Assembly: GCA_938038815.1 (NCBI GenBank) | Contig: CALHTF010000073.1 | Coordinates: 1 to 49,227 of the forward strand | Source of the DNA: an uncultured Acidimicrobiales bacterium | GTDB taxonomy: Bacteria > Actinomycetota > Acidimicrobiia > Acidimicrobiales > SHLQ01 | DNA: 49,227 nt | Reading direction: 5' to 3' | Part shown: piece by piece, positions 41,382 to 49,227 of the stretch | Numbering within the stretch: the first letter of the stretch is position 1 | Layout: the number at the start of each line of letters is the position of its first letter | The notes under the pieces: model-generated | What the model saw: only the letters and a program-made list of their open reading frames with translations | Database searches by the model: none | What the model was told of the DNA's origin: nothing | Program-made: the position numbers and the translations under genes

Positions 41382-42925
41382 ATGGAAACGGTGTGGGTAC
41401 TCGGCGATCAACTCAATCGACACATCTCTTCGCTGAGCGACCGCCGGCCGGGGGAGTGCCGGGTACTTCTCGTGCACAGCGAGGCCAAGGTGGCCTCCAA
41501 GCGTTGGCACCGTCAACGCCTCCATCTGGTGCTTTCCGCCATGGCCCACTTCGCCGACGAACTGCGGGCCGAAGGCTTTGAGGTCGACGAACGTCGGGCG
41601 CCAACGCTGGCCGCCGGCGTGAAGGCTCACGTCGCCGAGTTTGCCCCCGATCGCGTGGTCGCCATGGAGCCAATGAGTTGGGACGGTCGCCGACTGATGA
41701 GCGACCTGGGAGTCGACCGAACAACCAACAATCAGTTTCTGTGCCACTACGACGACTTCGCCGAATGGGCCACCGGTCGCAAGAGCTTCAAGATGGAGGA
41801 CTTCTACCGGTGGCAGCGCACGCGCCTCGACATCTTGATGGACCACGACTTGATGGACCATGACGCCTCGAAACCGCAGCCGGTTGGCGGGAAGTGGAAC
41901 TTCGATCATGAGAACCGAGAGCCACCACCCAAAGATGGTCGGGCCTGGCCCCACCCAAAGATGGTCGGGCCTGGCCCGAGATAACCCGCTTCGAGCTCGA
42001 CGACATCGACCGGGCCATCGTGGCCGACATGGGCAACAACACCTGGGGCGCCGACCCCGACGGAACGTGGCCGGTAACCCGCAGCCAGGCGTTAACTCGC
42101 CTCGACGAGTTTGTGGCTACCGCGCTGGCCCCGTTCGGTGCCCACGAAGACGCCATGCTGGGTGCGGAGTGGAAGCTGGCGCATTCGGTGCTGGCGTCGT
42201 CGATGAACCTTGGTCTGTTACACCCGGGCGAGGTTGCCGAAGCCGCCGAGGTGGCGTTTGCGACCGGTGATGCCCCCATCAACTCGGTCGAGGGGTTCAT
42301 TCGCCAGGTGATCGGCTGGCGGGAATACGTGTGGGGTGTGTACTGGCTCTGGATGGCCGACGACTACCGCAACAAGAACGCGCTCGGCGCGACCCGGCCC
42401 GTTCCGCCCGCCTTCACCGGCGAGGCAGAAACCGAGATGGTGTGTGTGGCCAACGTGGTTCGCCACCTGCACGACCACGGGTACACCCATCACATCGAGC
42501 GCCTAATGGTGTTGGGCAACCTTGCCCTCACCTCGGGAGTCGACCCGCAAGCAATGACCCAATGGATGTGGGCGAGCTTTGTCGACGGTGCCGAGTGGGT
42601 GATGCTGCCCAACGTGATCGGAATGGCGCTGCACGCCGACGGTGGGCTGATGGCCACCAAGCCGTACGCCTCGGGCGGGGCCTACATCAACAAGATGAGC
42701 GACTCGTGCAAAGGCTGCCGGTTCAATCCAAAGAAGCGGACCGGCGACGACGCGTGCCCGTTCACCACCTTGTATTGGGACTTCCTGGCCCGCAACGAAG
42801 CAGCCTTCAAAGGCAACCACCGCATGGGCCAACAGTTGGCCGGTATGCGTCGACTCAGCAACCTTGACGAGGTGCGCGACCGGGCCGCCGAAGTGCTCGT
42901 TTTGCTCGACTCGGGGCGACTGTAA
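41382..42925 (+). pseudogene. FeS-BCP-type photolyase-related gene broken by a 26-bp tandem duplication
   Basis: The 5' frame (METVWVLGDQLN to KWNFDHENREPPPKDGR) ends at a TGA/TAA just after a 26-bp duplication; the 3' frame (from ITRFELDDIDRA to the end) carries the FAD-binding helices (FIRQVIGWREYVWGVYWLWM, MLPNVIGMALHADGG) and the iron-sulfur cysteines SCKGCRF and DACPFTTLYW. Deleting one 26-bp copy restores one frame of exactly 506 codons (505 residues), the usual length of bacterial (6-4)/FeS-BCP photolyases. Repair of UV photoproducts would be lost unless the sequence is an assembly error or the tract contracts. Divergent from the membrane-protein/photolyase pair. Confidence 0.85.
41925..41977 (+). 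repeat. 26-bp perfect tandem duplication
   Basis: 41925-41950 and 41951-41976 are identical, plus one further matching base. The unit contains CGGGCCTGGCCC, and the second copy ends in the odd-centred palindrome TCGGGCC-T-GGCCCGA (41965-41979). 26 is not a multiple of 3, so the frame shifts. Confidence 0.95.
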
Positions 42926-42970
42926 ATGCCGACTTAGGCGGGTCAGCAAAGCTGTCGATACAGGATTGTT

Positions 42971-42999
42971 CTGACGACCTGGCCCGGTTTATGTACCCT
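42971..42999 (+). promoter_or_regulatory. Putative promoter of the CYTH-like gene
   Basis: CTGACG (42971-42976), 17-nt spacer, TACCCT (42994-42999) followed by GGGT, as at the RTX promoter. About 30 nt of leader remain before ATG 43032. Confidence 0.5.
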
Positions 43000-43031
43000 G
43001 GGTAGTACTCGGCGGCTACGAGAACCCCCTT

Positions 43032-43628
43032 ATGACCAGCAAATTCCCTCAAGACAATCGACGTGTTCGGTACGAGTATCGCGTCTGGGGAGAGCACCGT
43101 AAGGCCCGCAAACTGATGGCCAAACTGGGTTCGGTCGAGATGCGAGAGTCGCTCCGTGACTGTTATCTGTTTACCGACGATTCCTCGTTTAACGCCAAAG
43201 TTCGCGACAACACGCTGAAGATCAAGGAGTTGGTCGCCGAAGACAAAGGCTTCGAACGCTGGTCTTCGGGTCGGTATCACACCGCCGACAGTGCGCCGAC
43301 GCCGTTCGACACGCTGTTCGACGAGCTCAACCTCGACCGCCCACAACGAGGCAAGAAGTACGACCTGGTTCGAGCGATCAACGAACTCGATCCCGCGCTG
43401 GGCGTACGGGCGGTCTTCGTCACCAAAGAACGACGCCGGTACCGGATCGGCAGCCTCAAGGCCGAGGTTACCGATATCGAGATCGACGATGTCGAAGAAC
43501 CAATGCGCACCCTGGCGATCGAGGGCGAAAACCTCGACGAACTCATCAAACTCCGCAAGCGCCTAGGCCTCATCGACGAAGACAACGTCGCCGTGCACCA
43601 GGTCATCGAAGAAGCCCAAGCCAGCTAA
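43032..43628 (+). CDS. CYTH-like (triphosphate tunnel) domain protein, tentative
   Basis: The protein is 198 residues. It starts with RRVRYEYRVWGEHRKARKL and has alternating charged strands: DDSSFNAKVRDNTLKIKELV, VRAVFVTKERRRYRIGSLKA, EVTDIEIDDVEEPMRTLAIE. A C-terminal helix ELIKLRKRLGL follows. This order of charged beta strands resembles CYTH/triphosphate-tunnel enzymes, although the ExExK motif is not strict (E-Y-R). It might act on polyphosphate, ATP or thiamine triphosphate. Other possibilities are open. It sits alone upstream of the CorC pair. Confidence 0.6.
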   Translation: MTSKFPQDNRRVRYEYRVWGEHRKARKLMAKLGSVEMRESLRDCYLFTDDSSFNAKVRDNTLKIKELVAEDKGFERWSSGRYHTADSAPTPFDTLFDELNLDRPQRGKKYDLVRAINELDPALGVRAVFVTKERRRYRIGSLKAEVTDIEIDDVEEPMRTLAIEGENLDELIKLRKRLGLIDEDNVAVHQVIEEAQAS

Positions 43629-43766
43629 CCCCTCCGAAATTTTTGCGCTGGGGCGGCCCACACTGGGTCGAGCGCGATCAGAAATCGGGCCGTGGCCCTG
43701 GTAGGTGGACAACGTGCGGTCTCGGCGGCTCTATGCTGTTTGGGTGACTCTGTTAGGCCTTCCCCG

Positions 43767-45062
43767 TTGAGCATCGTTATTACCGTCGTCGCCATCATTG
43801 TGATGCTGGCGCTAAACGCGCTGTACGTTGCGGCTGAGTTCGCAACGGTCGGCAGCCGGAAATCTCGTGTCCAAGCCGCTGCCGAAGGCGGCAACGGCGC
43901 TGCGTCGCGGTTGTTCAACATCATCAAGGACCCCGTGGCGCTCGACAACTATGTGGCCACCTGCCAGGTCGGTATCACGATCAGCAGTCTGGTCGCCGGT
44001 GCGTTTGCCCAGGCTCGCATCACCCCGCTGCTCGAAGATGCGTTTGGTTCGGGGGCCCGCATCGTTGCGGTGTTGATCACCCTGCTCATCATCACCTCGC
44101 TTCAGGTGATCCTCGGCGAACTACTCCCCAAGACCGCAGCGCTGCGGTACCCAGAAAAGTTGGCCATCGGCACGCTTCGTCCAATGCTCGTGAGCCAAGC
44201 GTTGTTTAAGCCCTTGGTTTGGATCTTCAACGGATCGGCATTCGCCATCATGCGAGCCGTTGGCCTCAACACCGAACATAGCCACGCCCACGTGCATTCG
44301 CCCGAGGAGCTGGCGGCGTTGTTCGACGAGAGCGCCAAAGGGGGCCTAATCGATGCAACCGAACGCGACATGGTCGCCGGCGTGCTCAACGTCGAACAAC
44401 GGCTCGTGCGCGAGATCATGACCCCTCGCCGCCGACTCGTGGGCGTGAACGCCACCGAGCAAGTCGCCGAAGCACTCGACCACGTTGTCGAGACCCCACA
44501 TACCCGGTTCCCGGTATGGGGCGAATCCCACGACGATGTCAAAGGGTTGGTCAACCTGCGGGGCCTGTATCTCGGCTCGAAGGACAACCCGACCGGCTCG
44601 GTTGCGTCGATCACTCGACCGATGCTCGAAGTGGTCGAGACCTTGTCGGTACCCGAGCTTTGGTCCCAGCTCAACGAAAGCGACCAACACTGCGCCTTGG
44701 TGATCAACGAATACGGTGCGGTCGCTGGCTGGGTCACCCTCGAAGACGCCATCGAAGAGATCTTTGGTGAAGTGCGCGACGAATTCGATGTTGGCCCCGA
44801 CCCCATCGTGGTGGCCGATGGCCGAGCGTCGGTTTCGGGCGAAGTGCTGCTCGAAGACCTCAACCAGCGCTTCCGACTGCGGTTGCCCACCGACGATGTC
44901 GACACCATCGGCGGCTTGGTGTGGCACAAACTCGGCCGACTCCCGGTCGCTGGCGAGCACGTGTCGCTGGCCGATGACTCCCTGGTGGTGCAGATCGATG
45001 TGGTCGACGGCAATGCGGTCGACCGAGTGAGCTTTGCCGACCCGACTGGGGGTGGCGAGTAA
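43767..45062 (+). CDS. CorC/HlyC-type membrane protein (DUF21-CBS-transporter-associated), first of a pair
   Basis: About 431 residues if TTG 43767 is the start; a longer frame runs to GTG 43692. TTG is preferred since it directly precedes the first helix (IVITVVAIIVMLALNALYVA) and TAGGCC lies 7 nt upstream. The DUF21 domain has three to four helices (residues ~1-190), then two CBS motifs (VREIMTPRRRLVGV, HCALVINEYGAVAGWVTLED) and a C-terminal CorC_HlyC domain (LPTDDVDTIGGLVWHKLGRL). The family takes part in Mg2+/Co2+ homeostasis. Co-translated with the next gene. Confidence 0.88.
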   Translation: MSIVITVVAIIVMLALNALYVAAEFATVGSRKSRVQAAAEGGNGAASRLFNIIKDPVALDNYVATCQVGITISSLVAGAFAQARITPLLEDAFGSGARIVAVLITLLIITSLQVILGELLPKTAALRYPEKLAIGTLRPMLVSQALFKPLVWIFNGSAFAIMRAVGLNTEHSHAHVHSPEELAALFDESAKGGLIDATERDMVAGVLNVEQRLVREIMTPRRRLVGVNATEQVAEALDHVVETPHTRFPVWGESHDDVKGLVNLRGLYLGSKDNPTGSVASITRPMLEVVETLSVPELWSQLNESDQHCALVINEYGAVAGWVTLEDAIEEIFGEVRDEFDVGPDPIVVADGRASVSGEVLLEDLNQRFRLRLPTDDVDTIGGLVWHKLGRLPVAGEHVSLADDSLVVQIDVVDGNAVDRVSFADPTGGGE

Positions 45063-46384
45063 TGGGTGAATACGTATTCCCAATAGTGGCGATCATCGTT
45101 TTGGTGATCCTCAATGGCTTGTTTGTGGCCGCCGAGTTTGCCCTCGTAGGCTCTCGGCTCAGCCGCCTCCAAAAGATGGCCGACGATGGCAGCGGTGCCG
45201 CCAAGTGGTTGGTCGACATCTTTACCCGTCACGCCGGCAAGGACAGCTACATCGCCGTTGCGCAGCTCGGTATCACGTTGGCTTCGATCGGCCTTGGTAT
45301 GTACGGCGAGCCGGCGGTCGCCCACTGGCTGTACGACCCGCTCGAAAACATGGGCGTGCCCGAATCGATGTCGCACACCGTTGGCTTCATCATTGCGCTG
45401 AGCGGCATCACCTTCCTGCACGTGGTGCTCGGCGAGATGATTCCCAAGGCCTTGGCGCTTCAAGAGCCCGAATCGGTGAGCGTCAAGCTCAATCCGATCA
45501 TGCGGGTCTTCAGTGCGTTGTTTAAGCCCATGGTGGCCATGCTCAACGCCATTGCCTTCTTCCTTATGCGGATGCTGCGTATCCCCGAGCCCGACAAGAA
45601 GATGTCGTTGCACACCAGTGACGAGCTGGCGATCGTGGCCGACGATTCGGCCGACAGTGGTTCGCTTGGTGCACTACAGCGCGACCTGATCCGCAACATC
45701 TTCGAGCTCGAAGAGCGCCCTGCTGAAGAGCTGATGATGACCCGCAGCAACATTGTGGCCATCGACCAGTCGGCCTCGCCCGATGAGTTGGCGGCCATTG
45801 TCGCCGGCGCAAACCGAAGCCGCTACCCGGTTATCGACGGCGATCTCGACCACGTGGTCGGCATGTTGCACATCAAGGACTTCATCCGAGCCGACCGGTT
45901 GGGCAAGTCGACCGCGGTTGCCGAGCTGGTTCGTCCGCTGCCGGTGGTAACCGCCACCACGCCGGCCGACGAGTTGCTCGAGCAGTTCAAGCACGACTCC
46001 ACCCATGCCGCGTTGGTTATCGACGAGCACGGTGCCACCACTGGCTTTGTTTCGCTCGACGATGTGATCTCGGAGATCCTCGAAGACGAACCGTCGGGTC
46101 TTATCGCTCGCCACGACGATGGCTCAATCTCGGTGCACGGCGAAACCACGCTGAGCGATCTTCGCCAAGAACTGAACGACTCCACCCTCGACCACGAAGA
46201 CATTGTGACGATCGCCGGATTGGTTTTGGCGAGCGTTGGCGACATCCCCGAGCCCGGCCAATCGGTCACCCACGGCCGCCACGAGCTCACGGTGGAAGAA
46301 GTCGACGGCCGCAAGGTCACCCGGGTGCGAATCACCAGTGGCACCGAACCCCAACCGGTCGAAGAGGACCACGACGGTCACTAG
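45062..46384 (+). CDS. CorC/HlyC-type membrane protein, second of a pair
   Basis: The protein is 440 residues; its ATG overlaps the stop of the first paralog by one base. Same layout: helices of DUF21 (VAIIVLVILNGLFVAAEFAL), CBS pair (EELMMTRSNIVAIDQSA, HAALVIDEHGATTGFVSLDD) and CorC_HlyC domain (EDIVTIAGLVLASVGDIPEP). The two are clear paralogs but not recent copies, since only motifs are shared. They probably form a hetero-oligomeric cation transporter or regulator in the membrane. Confidence 0.92.
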   Translation: MGEYVFPIVAIIVLVILNGLFVAAEFALVGSRLSRLQKMADDGSGAAKWLVDIFTRHAGKDSYIAVAQLGITLASIGLGMYGEPAVAHWLYDPLENMGVPESMSHTVGFIIALSGITFLHVVLGEMIPKALALQEPESVSVKLNPIMRVFSALFKPMVAMLNAIAFFLMRMLRIPEPDKKMSLHTSDELAIVADDSADSGSLGALQRDLIRNIFELEERPAEELMMTRSNIVAIDQSASPDELAAIVAGANRSRYPVIDGDLDHVVGMLHIKDFIRADRLGKSTAVAELVRPLPVVTATTPADELLEQFKHDSTHAALVIDEHGATTGFVSLDDVISEILEDEPSGLIARHDDGSISVHGETTLSDLRQELNDSTLDHEDIVTIAGLVLASVGDIPEPGQSVTHGRHELTVEEVDGRKVTRVRITSGTEPQPVEEDHDGH

Positions 46385-46400
46385 TTCCGGCCGCGGGTAG

Positions 46401-47036
46401 CTAGGGCGTTTCCTCGTCGGGCAGCAATTCGTTCCTGACGCCGCATTCGGCGACCAACACGTCGTCGATCGCCAGGGGCATTCCTCGGGGCTCCATGTAT
46501 TCGACAACCGAGGCCGCCACGGCATCGAGCACGACCTGATTGGTGCCTTCTTCACACGTGGGCAAATCAACACCTAGCTTCCACCACAGTCGACCTCCGA
46601 TGGTTGCCATCGGCCCGCGTCGAGACCCCACTAATGCGCCGCCGGCCGGGGTGCTGTGGACATGTTTCTGGAGGTCCGCGAAGCCGGCCTGGCCCAACCA
46701 CGCAGACGCAATCACAACATCGAAGGTGGATGTATCGGCCTGGTGGAGCGAACCCAAAAATTGTTCGGCCTCGCCATCTTGAAGGTCCTCGACCGGCACG
46801 GTGAGCGCGTTTTGGGCTTGGTCGAAGAGGGTCGGAGCCATCCGTGAACCAAAGTGCTTGCGGGCAGCATCGTCGACCGCGCGAAGTGCATCCCGGTCCG
46901 GTGCCAACCCTGCAGTGGGCACCGGCGTCCGATCGTTGAACGCGTTTGAACCGGCTACATCCAGTTCCTCATTTGCACAGGCAGAAGCGATCAGCGAGAG
47001 CGCGAGGAAAAACCAGAAGTTGCGGAGCCGCCACAT
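46401..47036 (-). CDS. Lipoprotein of unknown function
   Basis: The protein is 211 residues from ATG 47036. Signal peptide and lipobox are clear (RNFWFFLALSLIASAC; Cys near residue 19). The mature part is about 190 residues with helical segments (RDALRAVDDAARKHFGSRM) and conserved-looking DTSTFDVVIASAWLGQAG. Two cysteines (TCEEG and AECGV) may form a disulfide. No family is recognised. Upstream in-frame sequence is rejected because it lacks a signal. It converges with the CorC pair, 16 bp apart. Confidence 0.75.
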   Translation of the reverse strand: MWRLRNFWFFLALSLIASACANEELDVAGSNAFNDRTPVPTAGLAPDRDALRAVDDAARKHFGSRMAPTLFDQAQNALTVPVEDLQDGEAEQFLGSLHQADTSTFDVVIASAWLGQAGFADLQKHVHSTPAGGALVGSRRGPMATIGGRLWWKLGVDLPTCEEGTNQVVLDAVAASVVEYMEPRGMPLAIDDVLVAECGVRNELLPDEETP

Positions 47037-47186
47037 AGGTGCAGAACAGCCTTTCGTTGTCCGCTTGGTGTCACAAACCGTAGAACGTCGGCGCCGGCCG
47101 CCGTGGTCGGGCCAACACAATGATGCTCCCGCGTCTGCGCAAATTTTCGGCAACACGGTCTTTCAGGATGTTTCTTTGTATTTCTC

Positions 47187-47215
47187 TTGACGTGGTGTTG
47201 TGTCGAAACTACAGT
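47187..47215 (+). promoter_or_regulatory. Promoter of the HNH gene
   Basis: TTGACG (47187-47192), 17-nt spacer, TACAGT (47210-47215), then 7 nt to ATG 47223. Near-consensus -35 with a leaderless layout. Confidence 0.65.
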
Positions 47216-47231
47216 CGAACATATGTTCGAC
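47214..47231. promoter_or_regulatory. LexA (SOS) box overlapping the start codon of the HNH gene
   Basis: GTCGAACATATGTTCGAC is a perfect 18-bp palindrome matching the actinobacterial SOS box TCGAAC-N4-GTTCGA. It overlaps the end of the -10 box, the predicted start site and the ATG, so LexA would block initiation directly. Confidence 0.85.
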
Positions 47232-48524
47232 CACGACGAGGGCTTTGAAACAACAGAAGGTGATGTTGCTCTCGTGTCGGGCGTGGGCGAGTTGGCTGAT
47301 CTTGCCCATGCGTTGAAGATGGTGAGCAAGGTGGATTGGTCGGCGATGCCGGCCGAGATCGTGGCCGACGCGGTCTTGGATTTCGCGAAGCTGGATGCGG
47401 TGTTGGCTTCGTCGCAGTTGGATGCGATTGACAGTTTCGATAGGGACGGTTTGGTGGTGCATCGGGGCACGCCGGCCCAGTGGATGGCGTGGCGTACTCG
47501 CGAACCGAAGTATGTGACCGATCGTCAGGTGCGGGTGGCGAAGAGTCTGCGCGGCCTGCCGGTCACCAAAGCGGCGTTGGCGGCGGGCGAGATTTCGTAT
47601 GCCCATGCGACGACGATGTCTCGTTTGGCGAATAACAAGGATGTGGCGTGGGCGTTACCAGCCGCTGAGCGTGATGATCTGATTCCGGGGGCGAAGGATT
47701 GGGGTTGGAAGGCGTTTCAGAAGCTGGTTCGTAAGTTTGAAGAGGTTGCGGATCTGACTCAGGGCGAGGGTAAGGACAAGTTTGGTGATGGGTCTCGGGA
47801 GTTGAATCTGTCGCAGACCTTTGGGGGCCGGTGGCGCCTTGATGGCTGGTCGCCGTCGATCGAGGGCGAGATCATCAACAACGAACTCGCCCGAATCACC
47901 AAGCAAATGCTGGATGAGGATTGGGCCAAAGCTCGGGCTGAGCATGGTGAGAACGCTCGGAGTGCTGATTTGTGTCGTACGGCGGCGCAGCGGCGTCATG
48001 ATGCGATGGTTGAAATGGCTCGCCGGTCTTCCGGTACGTCGAAGGCGGGTCGGCCGTGTGTGAATATTCATGTCGACCTGGAAACGTTCAAACAGGGTTT
48101 GCGTGAACTTGCTGGTTTGCCGGCGGCGTATCCGACGAATGGGATTCGCCAGACTGATGGGGGGATCAATGTGAGTGTCCGCGAAGTGTTGAATGCGGCG
48201 ATGGCGGGTCATGTGCGTCGTTTGGTATTTACCGACGATGGTGATCTGGTGAACATGGGGGATCGGCGGCGGTTCTTTACGGGGAAGCTTCGTGAAGCGA
48301 TCGAGTTACGGGACCGGACTTGTCAGCATCCGACGTGTGCGCTGCCGGCGGTGTTTTGTGAGGCCGACCATATTGAGCCTCATAGCCGGGGTGGGCCGAC
48401 GACGATTGGTAACGGGCAACTGTTATGTAGTTTCCATAACCGCCAGAAAGGGGCGCGTGAGTATGTGCCCTGGTGGGACACCGACATAGGCCAACTCTTC
48501 TGGCTCACCCACCCACCCATCTAG
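47223..48524 (+). CDS. HNH endonuclease domain protein with DUF222 (13E12 repeat family)
   Basis: The protein is 433 residues from ATG 47223, inside the LexA box. The N-terminal ~320 residues are the DUF222 helical region (AEIVADAVLDFAKLDAVLAS, ATTMSRLANNKDVAWALPAA). The HNH site is near residues 365-405: CQHPTCALPAVFCEADHIEP, GNGQLLCSFHN. Members occur in many copies in actinobacteria, and several in mycobacteria are SOS-regulated. Codons ending in T or G (GAT, TTG, CGT) are more common here than in neighbours, and a few stretches revert to the local C-ending style, suggesting mobile or recombining origin. Confidence 0.92.
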   Translation: MFDHDEGFETTEGDVALVSGVGELADLAHALKMVSKVDWSAMPAEIVADAVLDFAKLDAVLASSQLDAIDSFDRDGLVVHRGTPAQWMAWRTREPKYVTDRQVRVAKSLRGLPVTKAALAAGEISYAHATTMSRLANNKDVAWALPAAERDDLIPGAKDWGWKAFQKLVRKFEEVADLTQGEGKDKFGDGSRELNLSQTFGGRWRLDGWSPSIEGEIINNELARITKQMLDEDWAKARAEHGENARSADLCRTAAQRRHDAMVEMARRSSGTSKAGRPCVNIHVDLETFKQGLRELAGLPAAYPTNGIRQTDGGINVSVREVLNAAMAGHVRRLVFTDDGDLVNMGDRRRFFTGKLREAIELRDRTCQHPTCALPAVFCEADHIEPHSRGGPTTIGNGQLLCSFHNRQKGAREYVPWWDTDIGQLFWLTHPPI

Positions 48525-48599
48525 ATCCCACCTAGACCGTGCCCCCGAGGAATCCAATGTGTTGGACCAGCCCACTCCGGTGGGCCTAGTGGCGCGCCC

Positions 48600-49227
48600 T
48601 TACGGCAACCAGTTGCTGATCGCCTGGCCGATTTCGTCGGGACTGTCCTCTTGGATGAAGTGCAGACCGGCGACCGTGACTTCGGTTTGGTTGGGCCAGC
48701 TTCGACAGAACTCCCGCTGGGGGCCGGTGAGAATCGTGCCCGGGTCGGCATTGATGAACAGCTTTGGGATATCGGAGGTCGACAGCCAGTCGGCGTACGC
48801 CTGCACGATCTCGACCACATCGGCCGGTTCGCCGTCGAGCGGGATCTGGCGGGGCCAGGTGAGGGTGGGGCGACGGTGGGCGGGCTCGGCAAAGGGACGT
48901 CGGTATTCGTCCATCTCGGCGTCGCTGAGCTCTCGTTGAATCGAGGCGGGCAAAATGGCCTCGATGAACAGGTTCTTGGTGATGATCATCTCTTCGCCGG
49001 CCTCAGACCGCATAGCGCGGAAGATATCGGTGGCTGCTTCGGGCCATTCGTCCCAGGTGACGGGACGCACGATTGCCTCCATGTAACAGATCCCGGCCAC
49101 CCGGTCGCGATGGCGGTTGGCCCAGTCAAAGCCGAGGGCCGAACCCCAGTCGTGGATCACGAACGTTACGTTGTCGCCCAGGTCGAGTTGGTCGAGCAGC
49201 CCGTCGAGGTACTCGCGGTGTTGAACG
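48600..49227 (-). CDS. dhaA: Haloalkane dehalogenase, HLD-II/DhaA-like (5' part beyond window)
   Basis: About 208 C-terminal residues are visible; the frame continues past 49227. Catalytic features: the nucleophile Asp in VIHDWGSALGFDWANR (the Trp is a halide ligand), the catalytic acid in ICYMEAIVRP, and the base His in LHFIQEDSPDEIG. TWDEWPEAATDIFRAMRS, PFAEPAHRRPTL and the PLDGEPADVVEIVQAYADWL helix are characteristic of DhaA/LinB relatives. It hydrolyses carbon-halogen bonds to alcohols and halide. Its family is also represented by the relic at 5043-5175. Confidence 0.9.
   Translation of the reverse strand, partial: VQHREYLDGLLDQLDLGDNVTFVIHDWGSALGFDWANRHRDRVAGICYMEAIVRPVTWDEWPEAATDIFRAMRSEAGEEMIITKNLFIEAILPASIQRELSDAEMDEYRRPFAEPAHRRPTLTWPRQIPLDGEPADVVEIVQAYADWLSTSDIPKLFINADPGTILTGPQREFCRSWPNQTEVTVAGLHFIQEDSPDEIGQAISNWLP

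Noticed and set aside
41925..41977. Tandem repeat as a CRISPR or minisatellite
   Set aside because: Only two adjacent copies without spacers; best explained as a single duplication inside a coding gene. No other region shows repeat-spacer structure.
43692..43766. GTG 43692 as start of the first CorC gene
   Set aside because: The added 25 residues are not membrane-like and the paralog begins directly at its first helix; TTG 43767 is preferred, though not proven.

Overview
The window is GC-rich, gene-dense chromosomal DNA from an actinobacterium, most likely a marine or aquatic member of the Acidimicrobiia (Ilumatobacter-like). That assignment is inferred from gene content and codon use, not from a marker gene. 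Supporting signs are an F420-type PPOX oxidoreductase, a DmdA-like demethylase, an HLD-II haloalkane dehalogenase, an actinobacterial LexA box, a 13E12-type HNH gene, and many start codons lying 6-8 nt behind a TANNNT -10 box (leaderless mRNAs). No rRNA, tRNA, CRISPR array or prophage was seen.

Layout. 1-3.5 kb: the end of an APC permease with EIIA-like and RCK_C-like tails, an enoyl-CoA hydratase and an ArpA/HalD-like oxygenase. 3.5-8.7 kb (minus): a small basic protein, an acyl-CoA-dehydrogenase-fold enzyme, a relic of a haloalkane dehalogenase, an FadH-like flavin/Fe-S reductase and an alkylsulfatase-type metallo-beta-lactamase protein. 8.7-9.6 kb: an XRE/nucleotidyltransferase toxin-antitoxin-like pair with an operator. 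9.6-13.8 kb: a PhyH-type oxygenase, a two-hotdog acyl-CoA hydratase, a PRMT-like methyltransferase and a YibE/F membrane protein. 14-20.7 kb (plus): a candidate organosulfur operon of a DmdA-like demethylase, a GAD/CSAD-type decarboxylase, a HisD/HpsN-DegT fusion, an alpha/beta hydrolase and a helical protein. 20.8-29.2 kb: surface and secreted functions, namely an RTX-repeat protein, a GH1 glycosidase coupled to a formylglycine sulfatase, an SGNH hydrolase, a CSLREA/pentapeptide lipoprotein and an exported protein with four RskA-like domains. 29.2-29.4 kb: direct repeats and a 35-bp palindrome. 29.4-34.6 kb: a small zinc-ribbon protein, a kinase-like hypothetical, a second alkylsulfatase-like protein, a phosphoesterase and a TauD-family oxygenase. 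34.6-38.3 kb: a copper island (MerR, CopA, CopZ and a His-rich lipoprotein on the opposite strand). 38.3-43 kb: an F420 oxidoreductase, a metallo-hydrolase and two photolyase-family genes, one apparently circularly permuted and one broken by a 26-bp tandem duplication. 43-49.2 kb: a CYTH-like protein, two CorC/HlyC proteins, a lipoprotein, an SOS-controlled HNH gene and a truncated haloalkane dehalogenase.

Themes. Sulfur-containing and halogenated organics recur: a DMSP-demethylase relative, an HpsN-like dehydrogenase, a CSAD-like decarboxylase, a TauD-family enzyme, two alkylsulfatase-type proteins, a sulfatase and two dehalogenase loci. The most unusual items are the HisD-DegT fusion operon with its paired palindromes, the permuted photolyase, the frameshifting duplication in the FeS-BCP photolyase gene, and the widespread leaderless promoter layout. 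All calls come from reading the sequence and recalling protein families; no database search was run.
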